The notes under the pieces: model-generated
Database searches by the model: none
What the model saw: the letters and a program-made list of their open reading frames with translations, nothing else
Told to the model about the DNA's origin: nothing
Program-made: the position numbers and the translations under genes
Source of the DNA: Marinobacterium halophilum
GTDB lineage: Bacteria > Pseudomonadota > Gammaproteobacteria > Pseudomonadales > Balneatricaceae
Length of the DNA: 64,000 nt
Assembly: GCF_003014615.1 (NCBI RefSeq)
Contig: NZ_PYGI01000005.1
Coordinates: 105,047-169,046, forward strand
Direction of reading: 5' to 3'
Shown: in pieces, positions 20,450-30,038 of the stretch
How positions within the stretch are numbered: the first letter of the stretch is position 1
Layout of the letters: the number at the start of each line of letters is the position of its first letter

Positions 20450-23281
20450 TTAACCGTTGATTGCTTCGTTGACCAGCTGTTCTTGCTGCTCAAGATGAAC
20501 CGAAATATAGCCTACTGCCGGCGCGGCTGCATGCGGACGCCCCACACCCATAAGGTGCAGTTTGGGATCATGCTTCTGCAGGACATTACGCATGTGATGC
20601 TGACTGCAGTACCAGGCACCCTGGTTCATCGGCTCTTCCTGACACCAAACAACAGACTCAAGGTTGGTGTACTCAGCAATAGCCTGCTTCAGCCCTTCTT
20701 CCGGGAACGGATAGAGCTGCTCGATGCGCACGATGGCCACATCGTCTTTCTCAAGCTCGGCGCGGCGATTGTACAGATCGTAGTAAACCTTGCCACTACA
20801 CAGCACAACACGTTTAACCTGCTTGGGATCCTTCGCATCCACTTCCGGGATAACCGGCTGGAATGTACCCTCAGACAGGTCTTCCAGTGAACACACCGCC
20901 TGTTTATGACGCAACAGGGATTTCGGTGACATCACAACCAATGGCTTACGCAGCGGGCGAACCATCTGACGACGCAACAGGTGGAAAATCTGTGCCGGAG
21001 TTGAAGGCACACACACCTGGATGTTGTGCTCTGCACACATCTGCAGGAATCGCTCCAGACGTGCAGAAGAGTGTTCCGGACCTTGCCCCTCAAAGCCGTG
21101 CGGCAACAGCATGGTCAAGCCGCAAAGACGGCCCCACTTGTGCTCACCGGACGTAATAAACTGGTCGATAACCACCTGGGCACCGTTGGCGAAGTCACCA
21201 AACTGAGCTTCCCAGATCACCAATGCGTTCGGCGTAGTGGTGGAGTAACCATATTCAAAGCCCAGTACCGCTTCCTCGGACAGGAAGGAGTCATAGAGAT
21301 CGAATGTCGGCTGATCGTCCGCCAGATTCTGCAACGGGACATAGTTGGATGAATCTTTCTGGTTATGCAGCACCGCATGTCGGTGTGAGAACGTACCGCG
21401 TCCAACATCCTGACCCGTAATACGAATCGGATAACCTTCTGCAAGTAGCGTGGCATACGCCATGGTTTCAGCGAAGCCCCAATTGATCTCCATCGCACCG
21501 GCAGCCATTTTTCTGCGGTCTTCGTAGATCTTTTGCACCTGGCGCTGAACAACAAGTCCTTCAGGGAATTCGCAAGTTTTATTCGCCAATTCCTGCAGCA
21601 ACTTCTGATCTACACTGGTATCACAATCGAATGACCACTTGTGGCCCAGATACGGACGCCAATCGACGAACAATTCCTTGTTCGGCTCCATGACCAGGGA
21701 TTTGGCAACGTGCTGGCCATTTTCAAGCGCCTTGCGATAGTCCTGATCCAAGCCTTTAGTATCTTCTGCTGCAACCACACCTTCAGCAACCAGATGCGCA
21801 GCATACAGTTCCTTAGTGGTTTTCAGGCTCTTGATCTTCTGATACATCATCGGCTGGGTGCCGGACGGCTCATCCGCTTCGTTATGACCACGACGGCGGT
21901 AACACACCAGGTCGATCACGACGTCCTTGTTGAACTCGTTGCGGTAATCCAGTGCAAGCTGAGTCACGAAGCGCACAGCTTCAGGATCATCGCCATTGAC
22001 ATGGAAGATCGGCGACTGAACCATCTTCGCTACGTCGGTGCAGTACTCGGTTGAACGCGCATCTTCCTTGCGCGACGTGGTAAAGCCAACCTGGTTGTTG
22101 ATGACGATATGAATCGTACCGCCAGTCTTGTAACCGCGAGTCTGGGACATCTGCAATGTCTCCATGACTACACCCTGACCGGCAAACGCTGCATCACCAT
22201 GAATGGCGACCGGAATAACACTATTGCCCACAGCATCATCACGGCGATCCTGACGGGCACGCACAGACCCTTCCACTACCGGAGAAACAATCTCCAGATG
22301 TGACGGGTTGAACGCCATTGCCAGATGCACTTCCCCACCCTGGGTCATCACATTGGATGAGAAGCCCTGATGGTATTTCACGTCACCAGAGGTTTCGATG
22401 ACACGCTTGCCTTCAAACTCGCCGAACAAATCCTGCGGATTCTTACCGAAGATATTGACCAGCACGTTCAGACGTCCACGGTGCGCCATGCCGATAACCA
22501 GCTCTTTGGCACCATCACGACCCGCACGCTGAACCAACTCATCCAGGCAAGGGATAAGGCTCTCACCACCTTCAAGACCGAAACGCTTGGCGCCGGCATA
22601 ACGTGAGCCCAGGTATTTCTCCAAACCTTCTGCAGCGGCCAGGCGTTCAAGGATATGCTTGCGCTCATCATTGGACAGTACGGGATGGCTGCGTACCGGC
22701 TCCATGCGCGACTGAATCCAGCGTTTTTCCTGCGTGTCGACGATGTGCATGTACTCTGCGCCGACGGTAGTGCAATAGGTTTTCTTAAGATCAGCCAGGA
22801 TCTCTTTCAGTGAACTCTCTTCAGGACCGAAGAACAGGGAGCCCAACTGGAAGCGGGTATCAAGATCGGCCTCAGACAGCTCATGGAAACGCAGATCCAG
22901 ATCAGGCACCTGCTCACGTTCCATCAGATTCAAAGGATCGATCTCAGCATGCTGATGTCCACGTACGCGATACGCATTAATCATGCGCAGGACACGGACC
23001 TGTTTCTTTTCATGTTCCGAGCTGACACTGCTGCCGGAAACCGGCATGGCGCGCTTCTGATTTTTGGAGAGGAGAAGGAAGTGTTCCCGGATAGTGGAAT
23101 GGGGTACATCTTGAGTGATGTTTTCACCAACCTTGGGGAGTCGATCGAACTCTTCACGCCATTCTTGTGGAACAGCGTTAGGGTCCATCAGATACGTTTC
23201 GTATATTTGTTCAACATATGAAAGGTTGCCACCATAGAGATGGGCATTCTTCCACATCTGCTCCATTATGCCATCTTGCAT
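20450..23281 (-). CDS. sucA: 2-oxoglutarate dehydrogenase E1 component
   Basis: The thiamine-diphosphate-dependent E1o subunit, 943 residues, which decarboxylates 2-oxoglutarate and reductively succinylates lipoyl-SucB. Visible marks are the N-terminal E2-contact region (MWKNAHLYGGNLSYVEQIYE), VIGMAHRGRLNVLVN, the ThDP GDG-like segment IHGDAAFAGQGVVMET and QVGFTTSRKEDARST. The C-terminal VVWCQEEPMNQGAW is also clear. The start MQDGIMEQMW agrees with pseudomonad SucA. It opens the suc unit, about 260 bp downstream of the sdhB terminator, and has its own candidate promoter. Confidence 0.98.
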   Translation of the reverse strand: MQDGIMEQMWKNAHLYGGNLSYVEQIYETYLMDPNAVPQEWREEFDRLPKVGENITQDVPHSTIREHFLLLSKNQKRAMPVSGSSVSSEHEKKQVRVLRMINAYRVRGHQHAEIDPLNLMEREQVPDLDLRFHELSEADLDTRFQLGSLFFGPEESSLKEILADLKKTYCTTVGAEYMHIVDTQEKRWIQSRMEPVRSHPVLSNDERKHILERLAAAEGLEKYLGSRYAGAKRFGLEGGESLIPCLDELVQRAGRDGAKELVIGMAHRGRLNVLVNIFGKNPQDLFGEFEGKRVIETSGDVKYHQGFSSNVMTQGGEVHLAMAFNPSHLEIVSPVVEGSVRARQDRRDDAVGNSVIPVAIHGDAAFAGQGVVMETLQMSQTRGYKTGGTIHIVINNQVGFTTSRKEDARSTEYCTDVAKMVQSPIFHVNGDDPEAVRFVTQLALDYRNEFNKDVVIDLVCYRRRGHNEADEPSGTQPMMYQKIKSLKTTKELYAAHLVAEGVVAAEDTKGLDQDYRKALENGQHVAKSLVMEPNKELFVDWRPYLGHKWSFDCDTSVDQKLLQELANKTCEFPEGLVVQRQVQKIYEDRRKMAAGAMEINWGFAETMAYATLLAEGYPIRITGQDVGRGTFSHRHAVLHNQKDSSNYVPLQNLADDQPTFDLYDSFLSEEAVLGFEYGYSTTTPNALVIWEAQFGDFANGAQVVIDQFITSGEHKWGRLCGLTMLLPHGFEGQGPEHSSARLERFLQMCAEHNIQVCVPSTPAQIFHLLRRQMVRPLRKPLVVMSPKSLLRHKQAVCSLEDLSEGTFQPVIPEVDAKDPKQVKRVVLCSGKVYYDLYNRRAELEKDDVAIVRIEQLYPFPEEGLKQAIAEYTNLESVVWCQEEPMNQGAWYCSQHHMRNVLQKHDPKLHLMGVGRPHAAAPAVGYISVHLEQQEQLVNEAING

Positions 23282-23424
23282 TATCATCTCACCCTGGCTC
23301 TGAGAGGGCGCTGCGACGGTCAGGCTGCACTAATTCCTGTACCGGCAGTCCTTCGACCCTCTACTGATTACCGTTTTGTATATTGCTCGTCACCGCAACG
23401 GATTACGTGCGGTTGCGGGCAATA

Positions 23425-23453
23425 ATTCTACGCCTTTTATGACAGGCTTTACA
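23425..23453 (-). promoter_or_regulatory. Candidate sucA promoter
   Basis: The minus strand has TGTAAA (23448-23453), 17 bp, then TAGAAT (23425-23430), between the sdhB terminator and sucA. The leader would be about 140 nt. The -35 match is weak, so this is tentative. Confidence 0.4.
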
Positions 23454-23543
23454 CCGCTAGCAGCTATCGATTCTACAAAATATTACCACCTTGTCGACAT
23501 AGGCCTTTTGGCTAGTAGAAAAGCATTGCCAAAATCGACAAAT

Positions 23544-23574
23544 AAAAAAAAACGGCATCATGGATGCCGTTTTT
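23544..23574 (-). terminator. Terminator after sdhB
   Basis: A 12-bp stem AAAAACGGCATC/GATGCCGTTTTT with a three-base loop is followed on the minus strand by nine T in a row. It separates the sdhCDAB transcript from the sucAB-lpd-sucCD transcript. Confidence 0.92.
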
Positions 23575-23592
23575 CGAGACACTGAATTGTGA

Positions 23593-24297
23593 TCAGGTCG
23601 CCTGCTGGATCAGCATGTTCCGAATTTTGCCGATCGCCTTGGTCGGGTTAAGACCTTTCGGGCATACGCTGACACAGTTCATGATGCCGTGGCAACGGAA
23701 AACGCTGAACGGATCATCCAGGCCAGCCAGGCGCTCCGTTGTTGCGGTATCGCGGCTATCCGCCAGGAAGCGGTAAGCCTGCAACAGGCCGGACGGACCG
23801 ATGAACTTGTCCGGATTCCACCAGAATGACGGGCAGGACGTAGAACAGCATGCACACAGAATACACTCGTACAGACCATCCAGCTCAGCACGCTCTTCCG
23901 GAGACTGCAGACGCTCAATAGCAGGCGCAGGCGTATCGTTGATCAGGAACGGCTTGATCTTCTCATACTGCTTGTAGAACTGGGTCATATCAATGACCAG
24001 GTCACGAATGACCGGCAGACCCGGCAGCGGGCGCAGAACAAGCTTGTCATTCTCAACCACTTCAGAAAGCGGTGTGATACATGCAAGACCGTTCTTGCCG
24101 TTCATGTTCAAGCCATCGGAACCACAGACGCCTTCACGACAAGAGCGACGATAGGCCAGACTCGTGTCTTTCTCTTTCAGCAGCTGCAGAAGATCCAGCA
24201 CCATGATGTCCTTGCCACCCGGGATGTCAATATGAACATCCTGCATGTACGGCGCATCATCAATCTCAGGGTTGTAACGATATACACTTACCAGCAT
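23593..24297 (-). CDS. sdhB: Succinate dehydrogenase iron-sulfur subunit
   Basis: Subunit B of complex II, which carries electrons from the flavin of SdhA to quinone through 2Fe-2S, 4Fe-4S and 3Fe-4S clusters. The 234 residues show the plant-type ferredoxin cysteines in SCREGVCGSDGLNMNG...LACIT and the bacterial ferredoxin set CILCACCSTSCPSFWWN. The last set is CHGIMNCVSVCPKGLNP. It is the last gene of sdhCDAB and is followed by a strong terminator. Confidence 0.98.
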   Translation of the reverse strand: MLVSVYRYNPEIDDAPYMQDVHIDIPGGKDIMVLDLLQLLKEKDTSLAYRRSCREGVCGSDGLNMNGKNGLACITPLSEVVENDKLVLRPLPGLPVIRDLVIDMTQFYKQYEKIKPFLINDTPAPAIERLQSPEERAELDGLYECILCACCSTSCPSFWWNPDKFIGPSGLLQAYRFLADSRDTATTERLAGLDDPFSVFRCHGIMNCVSVCPKGLNPTKAIGKIRNMLIQQAT

Positions 24298-24309
24298 CGC
24301 ACCAGCCTC

Positions 24310-26085
24310 TTAATAGGTTCGTATTTTCGGCGGGAACGGATCCATTGTCTTCGGTGCAAAGTTTACTGCACGTTTGCCAACGGACTTGTTCAGCGGGAAG
24401 AAGACTGAATGGCACAACCAGTTCTCGTCATCACGCTCGGTGAAGTCGTTACGGGCATGCGCACCACGCGACTCCTTACGCTCCTCTGCCGCGATCGCAG
24501 TTGCTTCAGCAACTTCCATCAGGTTTTCAAGCTCCAGTGCTTCAATACGCGAGGTATTGAACGCCTGACTCTTGTCTTCCAGATGTACGTTGGCTACACG
24601 CTCGCGGATCTCCTTCAACAGACCCAAGCCCTTCTGCATGCTCTCGCCATCGCGGAATACACCGAAGTAGAGCTGCATAGTAGCCTGCAGATCCTTACGA
24701 ACGTCAGCAACCTTTTCACCACCCGTGCTGCTATTCAGACGATTCAGACGACCCATCGCCGCTTCAATATCAGCGTCGGTTGCATCAGTCACCTGATAGC
24801 CTTCACGCATCTGCTGTTCGATCTGGATACCGGCTGCGCGGCCGAAGACCACCAAATCAAGCAGCGAGTTGCCACCCAGACGGTTGGCACCATGAACAGA
24901 TACGCACGCGGCTTCACCGCAGGCAAACAGACCGTTAATGATCTTGTCTTCGCCCGTCTCCTGATCCGGCGCAATCGCCTGACCACCGATATTGGTAGCA
25001 ACACCACCCATCATATAATGACAGGTCGGAACAACCGGAATCGGCTCTTTAACAGGATCGGATGCTGCAAACGTTTTCGACAGTTCACAGATACCCGGCA
25101 GGCGGGAGTGCAGAACTTCCTCACCCAGATGATCCAGCTTCAGGTAAACGTGGTCGCCATTCTCACCGCAACCGCGACCTTCAAGGATTTCCAGAATCAT
25201 GGAGCGCGCAACAACGTCACGACCCGCAAGATCCTTGGCATTCGGAGCGTAACGCTCCATGAAACGCTCGCCATCCTTGTTGACCAGGTAGCCACCTTCG
25301 CCACGACAGCCTTCTGTTACCAGAACGCCAGCACCGGCAATACCGGTCGGGTGGAACTGCCACATTTCCATATCCTGGACAGGCACGCCAGCACGCATTG
25401 CCATACCAATACCGTCACCGGTATTGATCAGCGCGTTGGTAGTAGAGGAGTAGATACGACCCGCACCACCGGTTGCCAGAACTGTTGCCTTGGCCTTGAT
25501 ATAGACGGTCTCGCCCGATTCGATGCAGATTGCAATACAACCTACCACATCACCGTCAGCGTTTTTCACCAGATCAACGGCATACCATTCATTCAGGAAT
25601 GTAGTACCGGCTTTCATGTTAGCCTGGTACAGAGTATGCAGAAGTGCATGACCGGTACGGTCAGCTGCCGCACAGGTACGCGCAGCCTGGGTAGAGTCGT
25701 TTGGACCCTTGGACTGACCACCGAACGGACGCTGGTAGATACGACCCACTTCAGTACGGGAGAACGGCAACCCCATGTGGTCCAGCTCGAATACAGCCTG
25801 AGGACCTACAGAACACATGTACTCAATTGCGTCCTGGTCACCGATGTAATCAGACCCCTTAACGGTGTCATACATGTGCCAGCGCCAATCATCATTCGGA
25901 TCAGCACTCGCAATTGCACAGGTAATACCACCCTGAGCCGATACGGTATGAGACCGGGTCGGAAATACTTTAGTGACACAGGCGGTATTCAAACCTGATT
26001 GTGCAAGCTGTAGCGCTGCGCGCATGCCCGCACCACCACCACCGACCACAATCGCATCGAAAGTAAGCGTACGCAGTTTAGACAT
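24310..26085 (-). CDS. sdhA: Succinate dehydrogenase flavoprotein subunit
   Basis: The catalytic subunit of complex II, oxidising succinate to fumarate. The 591 residues include the FAD-binding [16 protein letters not shown] and the flavinylation histidine in [11 protein letters not shown]. They also include the active-site stretch with HPTG and the capping-domain arginine near [16 protein letters not shown]. The C-terminus ends [16 protein letters not shown], the conserved tail. It follows sdhD by three bases and precedes sdhB by twelve. Confidence 0.98.
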   Translation of the reverse strand: MSKLRTLTFDAIVVGGGGAGMRAALQLAQSGLNTACVTKVFPTRSHTVSAQGGITCAIASADPNDDWRWHMYDTVKGSDYIGDQDAIEYMCSVGPQAVFELDHMGLPFSRTEVGRIYQRPFGGQSKGPNDSTQAARTCAAADRTGHALLHTLYQANMKAGTTFLNEWYAVDLVKNADGDVVGCIAICIESGETVYIKAKATVLATGGAGRIYSSTTNALINTGDGIGMAMRAGVPVQDMEMWQFHPTGIAGAGVLVTEGCRGEGGYLVNKDGERFMERYAPNAKDLAGRDVVARSMILEILEGRGCGENGDHVYLKLDHLGEEVLHSRLPGICELSKTFAASDPVKEPIPVVPTCHYMMGGVATNIGGQAIAPDQETGEDKIINGLFACGEAACVSVHGANRLGGNSLLDLVVFGRAAGIQIEQQMREGYQVTDATDADIEAAMGRLNRLNSSTGGEKVADVRKDLQATMQLYFGVFRDGESMQKGLGLLKEIRERVANVHLEDKSQAFNTSRIEALELENLMEVAEATAIAAEERKESRGAHARNDFTERDDENWLCHSVFFPLNKSVGKRAVNFAPKTMDPFPPKIRTY

Positions 26086-26088
26086 GTT

Positions 26089-26436
26089 TTAGATACCCCA
26101 CAGAATCTGGACGCCCCACACGACGTAAATAAACGCCAGCAGGCCGCATGCGGACTGGAATACAAAGCGAGCGCCGGTCGGCTTAATATAGTCAGTAGAT
26201 ACAGACCACATACCGATCCAGGCATGTGCCACCATGGAGAGTATTGCCAGCAGGGTATAGATACGCATAACCGTACCATCAAACAGCTCTCTCCACTGCG
26301 CATAACCCATATCAGGGTTCAGCAGCAGATAACCGATCATGAAAACGGTGTAGGTCAGCAGCACCAGCGCTGTAACACGCTGCATCATCCAGTCATAAAG
26401 ACCGCTACGACCAAAGCTTGTAATACTAGTTACCAT
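26089..26436 (-). CDS. sdhD: Succinate dehydrogenase membrane anchor subunit
   Basis: A 115-residue membrane anchor of complex II with three hydrophobic helices (about residues 18-38, 52-75 and 88-112). LYDWMMQRVTALVLLTY holds the family's conserved R-x-T/S motif near the quinone/haem pocket, and AHAWIGMWSVSTDYIK includes the haem-ligand histidine and conserved Asp-Tyr. The gene start overlaps sdhC by seven bases. Confidence 0.96.
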   Translation of the reverse strand: MVTSITSFGRSGLYDWMMQRVTALVLLTYTVFMIGYLLLNPDMGYAQWRELFDGTVMRIYTLLAILSMVAHAWIGMWSVSTDYIKPTGARFVFQSACGLLAFIYVVWGVQILWGI

Positions 26437-26807
26437 ATCCAGACTCCCGCCAGCAGAATAGCGATAACCGCTACTACCAAGGTGACTTTTGCAGCCAGAC
26501 GACCGCCTTCCAGTTCTTCACAGTGACCAAGATCCATGATCAGGTGCTTGATACCTGCAAAGAAGTGGTACAGCAGTGCTGATACCAGTCCCCATGCAAT
26601 GAGTTTTGCCAGGAAAGACTCCTGGAGCATCTCAGTAGCTTCATTGAAGCCGGCCTGAGACTCCAGCGAAAGACTCAACACATACATCATAAAGATGGCG
26701 CCGAAGAACAGCGCCACCCCTGTTACGCGATGAATGATCGAAGTGATCGCCGGGAGTGGCTGTTTTATGGTTCGCAGATCTAAATTTACAGGTCTTTTCT
26801 TGTTCAC
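26430..26807 (-). CDS. sdhC: Succinate dehydrogenase cytochrome b556 subunit
   Basis: A 125-residue membrane subunit of complex II with three helices. The N-terminal motif RPVNLDLRTIKQPLPAITSI leads into SIIHRVTG, the conserved S-x-x-H-R-x-T/S-G quinone-site motif, and LYHFFAGIKHLIMDLG carries the haem histidine. Translation starts at GTG with only GAG as a weak ribosome site. It is first in sdhCDAB and is preceded by a leader of about 130 nt from a good sigma-70 promoter. Confidence 0.97.
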   Translation of the reverse strand: MNKKRPVNLDLRTIKQPLPAITSIIHRVTGVALFFGAIFMMYVLSLSLESQAGFNEATEMLQESFLAKLIAWGLVSALLYHFFAGIKHLIMDLGHCEELEGGRLAAKVTLVVAVIAILLAGVWIW

Positions 26808-26940
26808 GGCTCTAGTTCACACTTTATTTGCCCAATTGCAGGACAACGGACAAGGTTGCTAGGAAGTGCTCAGAGAGTAGTACCTCGAGATGCCAGAACT
26901 GACACTAAACCAGCGGGCACGGTGCCAACTCAGGGGCGAG

Positions 26941-26969
26941 AGTATAGACAGATCATATGTGGAATACAA
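26941..26969 (-). promoter_or_regulatory. sdhCDAB promoter
   Basis: The minus strand has TTGTAT (26964-26969), a 17-bp spacer and TATACT (26941-26946). The match to sigma-70 is good and placement upstream of sdhC is correct. The predicted leader is about 125 nt, long enough for sRNA or other post-transcriptional control. Confidence 0.65.
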
Positions 26970-27139
26970 CGAGATAACAGGGTCTTAAGGCTTAAGTCTA
27001 GTGTATTGATCCATGCTTATTCCCAATTCGTAATAGCTATGTTTTGATGTATTAAACTAATTATTTATTCCCCTGAAGCACTTGTATTGGTAGAACTTTT
27101 TACTCGTGCTGCATTGCAACACTTTAGCTAAACGCTTAA

Positions 27140-27167
27140 TTGACAATCCCGTTTCAAACTCTATAGT
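27140..27167 (+). promoter_or_regulatory. gltA promoter
   Basis: TTGACA (27140-27145), 16 bp and TATAGT (27162-27167) form a near-consensus sigma-70 promoter upstream of gltA, with a leader of about 75 nt. The 443-bp gap between sdhC and gltA holds this promoter and the divergent sdh promoter about 170 bp apart. I see nothing else coding in it. Confidence 0.75.
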
Positions 27168-27250
27168 GGTCGAGTCCTTTTTCGGGCCATTTCCTATGAC
27201 GCGGCGCTCCATTTGCCGTAGTAATACAAACAGAATGATAGGAGCCTCTA

Positions 27251-28528
27251 ATGGCTGACAAGAAAGCACGTTTGACAGTCGATGGTCTAGACGAAGCGAT
27301 TGAACTACCGGTCTACTCCGGTACGGAAGGTCCCGACGTCATAGATGTACGCCCGTTGACCGGTAAAGGTCTGTTTACTTACGACCCCGGCTTCGTGTCG
27401 ACTGCAGCATGCGAATCCAAGATCACCTACATAGACGGTGCCAACGGGATTCTGCTGCATCGCGGCTATCCGATTGAACAGCTGGCCGAAAAGTCAGACT
27501 ATCTTGAAGTCTGCTACCTGCTGCTGAATGGCGAACTGCCGACCGCAGAACAGAAAGAAACGTTCGTCAACACCGTGTCCAACCATACAATGGTGCATGA
27601 GCAGCTTAGCCAGTTCTTCAAAGGCTTCCGTCGCGACGCCCACCCGATGGCCATCATGTGTGGCGTCGTGGGCGCATTGTCCGCTTTCTACCATGACTCG
27701 CTGGACATCAACAACCCGCATCACCGTGAAGTCTGCGCATACCGCCTGATCGCCAAAATGCCGACGCTTGCAGCCATGTGCTACAAGTACTCCATTGGCC
27801 AGCCGTTTATGCACCCGCAGAATGAGTTGAGCTACGGCGAAAACTTCCTGCGCATGATGTTTGGCACCCCCTGCTCCGAGTACAAGGTCAATCCGGTACT
27901 GGCCCGCGCCATGGATCGTATTTTCATCCTCCATGCCGACCATGAGCAGAACGCCTCCACATCAACCGTACGCCTTGCTGGCTCATCCGGCGCCAACCCG
28001 TTCGCCTGTATCGCAGCAGGCATTGCCGCGCTCTGGGGCCCGGCACATGGCGGCGCGAACGAAGCGGTTTTGACCATGCTGGACGAAATCGGTGACGAAT
28101 CCAACATTGCAGAGTTCATCGAAAAAGCCAAGGATCCGAACGACCCGTTCCGTCTGATGGGCTTTGGCCACCGCGTATACCGCAACTTCGATCCGCGCGC
28201 CAAGGTCATGAAGAAGACCTGCGACGAAGTACTGGCCCTGCTGGGTATCGAAAACGATCCGCAGCTGCGCATTGCCAAGCGACTGGAGCAGATTGCCCTG
28301 GAAGACGACTACTTCGTACAGCGCAAACTGTACCCGAACGTCGACTTCTACTCAGGCATCATTCTGAAAGCGATCGGCATCCCGACCAATATGTTCACCG
28401 TGATTTTCGCCCTGTCACGCACCATCGGCTGGATATCGCACTGGAACGAGTTCCACTCCAGCCCGAACAAGATCGGCCGCCCTCGCCAGCTCTATACCGG
28501 CGAAAAGCAGCGCGACTACCCTGCCTGA
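27251..28528 (+). CDS. gltA: Citrate synthase (type II)
   Basis: Condenses acetyl-CoA and oxaloacetate to citrate, the entry step of the TCA cycle. The 425 residues are typical of the hexameric, NADH-inhibited gammaproteobacterial enzyme. Active-site blocks are [29 protein letters not shown] and [15 protein letters not shown], giving the two catalytic His, and [13 protein letters not shown] with the catalytic Asp side nearby. AGGAG lies directly upstream of the ATG. It is divergent from sdhCDAB, the standard arrangement, and has its own promoter and terminator. Confidence 0.98.
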   Translation: MADKKARLTVDGLDEAIELPVYSGTEGPDVIDVRPLTGKGLFTYDPGFVSTAACESKITYIDGANGILLHRGYPIEQLAEKSDYLEVCYLLLNGELPTAEQKETFVNTVSNHTMVHEQLSQFFKGFRRDAHPMAIMCGVVGALSAFYHDSLDINNPHHREVCAYRLIAKMPTLAAMCYKYSIGQPFMHPQNELSYGENFLRMMFGTPCSEYKVNPVLARAMDRIFILHADHEQNASTSTVRLAGSSGANPFACIAAGIAALWGPAHGGANEAVLTMLDEIGDESNIAEFIEKAKDPNDPFRLMGFGHRVYRNFDPRAKVMKKTCDEVLALLGIENDPQLRIAKRLEQIALEDDYFVQRKLYPNVDFYSGIILKAIGIPTNMFTVIFALSRTIGWISHWNEFHSSPNKIGRPRQLYTGEKQRDYPA

Positions 28529-28541
28529 CACTGATACAAAC

Positions 28542-28572
28542 AAAAAAGCCCTGCACTTGCAGGGCTTTTTTT
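28542..28572 (+). terminator. gltA terminator
   Basis: An 11-bp stem AAAAGCCCTGC/GCAGGGCTTTT with an ACTT loop is followed by a T-run, 13 bp after the gltA stop. Confidence 0.92.
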
Positions 28573-28667
28573 GGTTTAACTTTAGGAATTTGTCTTAGTG
28601 CTCATACAGTCCCGGCAGGTTATAGTGTACAGACCAAGGAAGATAACGTTCAAAAGGAGTCTTGAAC

Positions 28668-28874
28668 ATGGAACACAGCTGCCAACAATGCCACCTGCTG
28701 CTTTGCACCGGCAAACGCCACCCTGACCTACACACGATCAGCTATCTACACCAAAGCGAGCTGGCCAAATGCGACATCTGCTCCACCTACTACCTGCATG
28801 AGCGCAATCACTGGGAGTTCCTACCCACCCTCCCCAATACCCCTAATTCAAACAATACCCATAGCAATATTTAA
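28668..28874 (+). CDS. Small Cys/His-rich protein, possible zinc ribbon (unknown)
   Basis: A 68-residue protein I cannot place in a family. It has C-x-x-C near the N-terminus (CQQC at residues 5-8), a further Cys at about 13, and a second C-x-x-C (CDIC at about 36-39) followed by H-x-R-x-H. This pattern could bind one zinc ion. The tail is Asn/Pro/Thr-rich and probably disordered. Coding status is supported by a good AAAAGGAGT ribosome site eight bases before the ATG, a TATAGT box about 45 bp upstream, and the paired cysteines. It stands alone between the gltA terminator and an AT-rich gap. Confidence 0.65.
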   Translation: MEHSCQQCHLLLCTGKRHPDLHTISYLHQSELAKCDICSTYYLHERNHWEFLPTLPNTPNSNNTHSNI

Positions 28875-29120
28875 AGCAAAACATAGTTGCAAGAAACGCC
28901 ATGAAAAGGCCGCATGAATAATAAGAGCCTCAATAGCCCACATGGATACTAAATATATTAACCATGCAGCGCATCCAGACTCGGAGAGCAGAAAGGAATA
29001 TACAAAAAATACTCACATGCTATCCCCAGCCAACCCGACAGAATAGAGCACCCCAAAAGAAGCAAACCCACATACTGAACACAACACGACTACAGAATCA
29101 TATGACTAGAGTACAGATAT
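28875..29120. other. AT-rich stretch without a recognisable gene
   Basis: About 250 bp between the small Cys-rich gene and the tRNA-Val terminator. Base composition is visibly richer in A and T than in the flanking genes and all frames are broken by stops. I see no hairpin with a T-run, no repeat and no tRNA-like segment in it. Confidence 0.5.
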
Positions 29121-29121
29121 G

Positions 29122-29159
29122 AAAAAAGCCACTCGGCATTATCCGTTAGTGGCTTTTTT
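29122..29159 (-). terminator. Terminator after tRNA-Val
   Basis: A 12-bp stem AAAAAAGCCACT/AGTGGCTTTTTT (29122-29133 with 29148-29159) with a 14-nt loop lies nine bases past the tRNA 3' end on the minus strand. Confidence 0.85.
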
Positions 29160-29167
29160 CAATAATT

Positions 29168-29244
29168 TGGTAGGACTAAGCAGATTCGAACTGCTGACCT
29201 CCACCATGTCAAGGTGGCGCTCTAACCAACTGAGCTATAGTCCT
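29168..29244 (-). tRNA. tRNA-Val (anticodon GAC)
   Basis: A 77-nt cloverleaf. The acceptor stem is AGGACTA/TAGTCCT with discriminator A and an encoded CCA. The D arm is GCTC...GAGC, the anticodon stem CCACC/GGTGG holds loop TTGACAT (anticodon at 29208-29210), and the T loop is TTCGAAT. The anticodon reads GUC and, by wobble, GUU. It is a single-gene unit with its own terminator. Confidence 0.97.
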
Positions 29245-29380
29245 GAAACTTGCTGCGTATTATATAGATGAAATTTTGGCGCGCAAGACTTTTTTTAATT
29301 TTTTCTCGTTCTTTTTCATAAGGATGCACCACCTGCACAGATCATAAGTAGAATCGATCAATGAACAGTCAGTCCGCGAT

Positions 29381-30034
29381 TCAGGACAACTGAACCAGGT
29401 TGTGCTCAATGGCATAGCGGGTCAGCCCTGCTGCCGTATGGATATCCAGCTTGGCCTTTAAATTCTGGCGATGGGTTTCCACCGTACGCACTGAAATGCC
29501 CAGCACACGGGCTATCTCCTTATTGTTATGGCCTTCAGCCAGTAGTTTGAGCACCGTCTGCTCACGCTGCGTCAGCGCCGATGCCGCTCGCGCCTCCCCC
29601 GCAGCCGGCTGCTCGAAGTTACTGAACAAGGTCTGGGAGGCACTGGCGCTGAAGTAGGTACCACCCTGATAGACAGTCTCGACCGCCTTCACCATTTCTG
29701 CAGCTGATACATCCTTTAAGATATAGCCCTTGGCCCCACTCTGAATCAGCTGCACCATATATTCACGATTATCATGCATGCTCAGAATAAGCACCCGAGT
29801 ATCAGGAGCCTGCTCACTGAGAATACGCGTCGCCTCCAAACCATTCATAACAGGCATGGAAATATCCATCAGCACCACATCGGGCTGCAGCTCTCGGCTC
29901 AGCACTATGGCTTCCTGGCCATTACCGCCACGCCCTACAACCTCAATATCACCCTCACCCTCAAGGCGCGCCTGGATACCATCAATGACCAATGGATGAT
30001 CATCCACCAGCAATACACGTATGCGTTGCCCCAT
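29381..30034 (-). CDS. NarL/FixJ-family response regulator
   Basis: A 217-residue transcription regulator. The receiver domain (about 1-125) has the acidic pair Asp11/Asp12, the phosphoacceptor Asp57 in VVLMDISMP and Lys107 in YILKD. A LuxR-type helix-turn-helix follows at about 153-212, seen in LTQREQTVLKLLAEGHNNKEIA and VRTVETHRQNLKAKL. It starts four bases after the stop of the Cache-domain kinase, its likely cognate kinase. Five further co-directional genes upstream (LuxP-like, second kinase, TRAP permease) suggest that it controls the TRAP operon; this is inference. The second kinase has no receiver gene of its own nearby. Confidence 0.95.
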   Translation of the reverse strand: MGQRIRVLLVDDHPLVIDGIQARLEGEGDIEVVGRGGNGQEAIVLSRELQPDVVLMDISMPVMNGLEATRILSEQAPDTRVLILSMHDNREYMVQLIQSGAKGYILKDVSAAEMVKAVETVYQGGTYFSASASQTLFSNFEQPAAGEARAASALTQREQTVLKLLAEGHNNKEIARVLGISVRTVETHRQNLKAKLDIHTAAGLTRYAIEHNLVQLS

Positions 30035-30038
30035 GCCT

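Noticed and set aside
24409..25998. A 529-codon plus-strand open frame opposite sdhA
   Set aside because: Long antisense frames are common in this base composition. It lies entirely inside sdhA, has no recognisable domains and has a low-complexity composition rich in Thr, Arg and Gln.
28875..29244. Mobile-element attachment site at tRNA-Val
   Set aside because: No integrase, no transposase and no second copy of the tRNA 3' end are present in the window.
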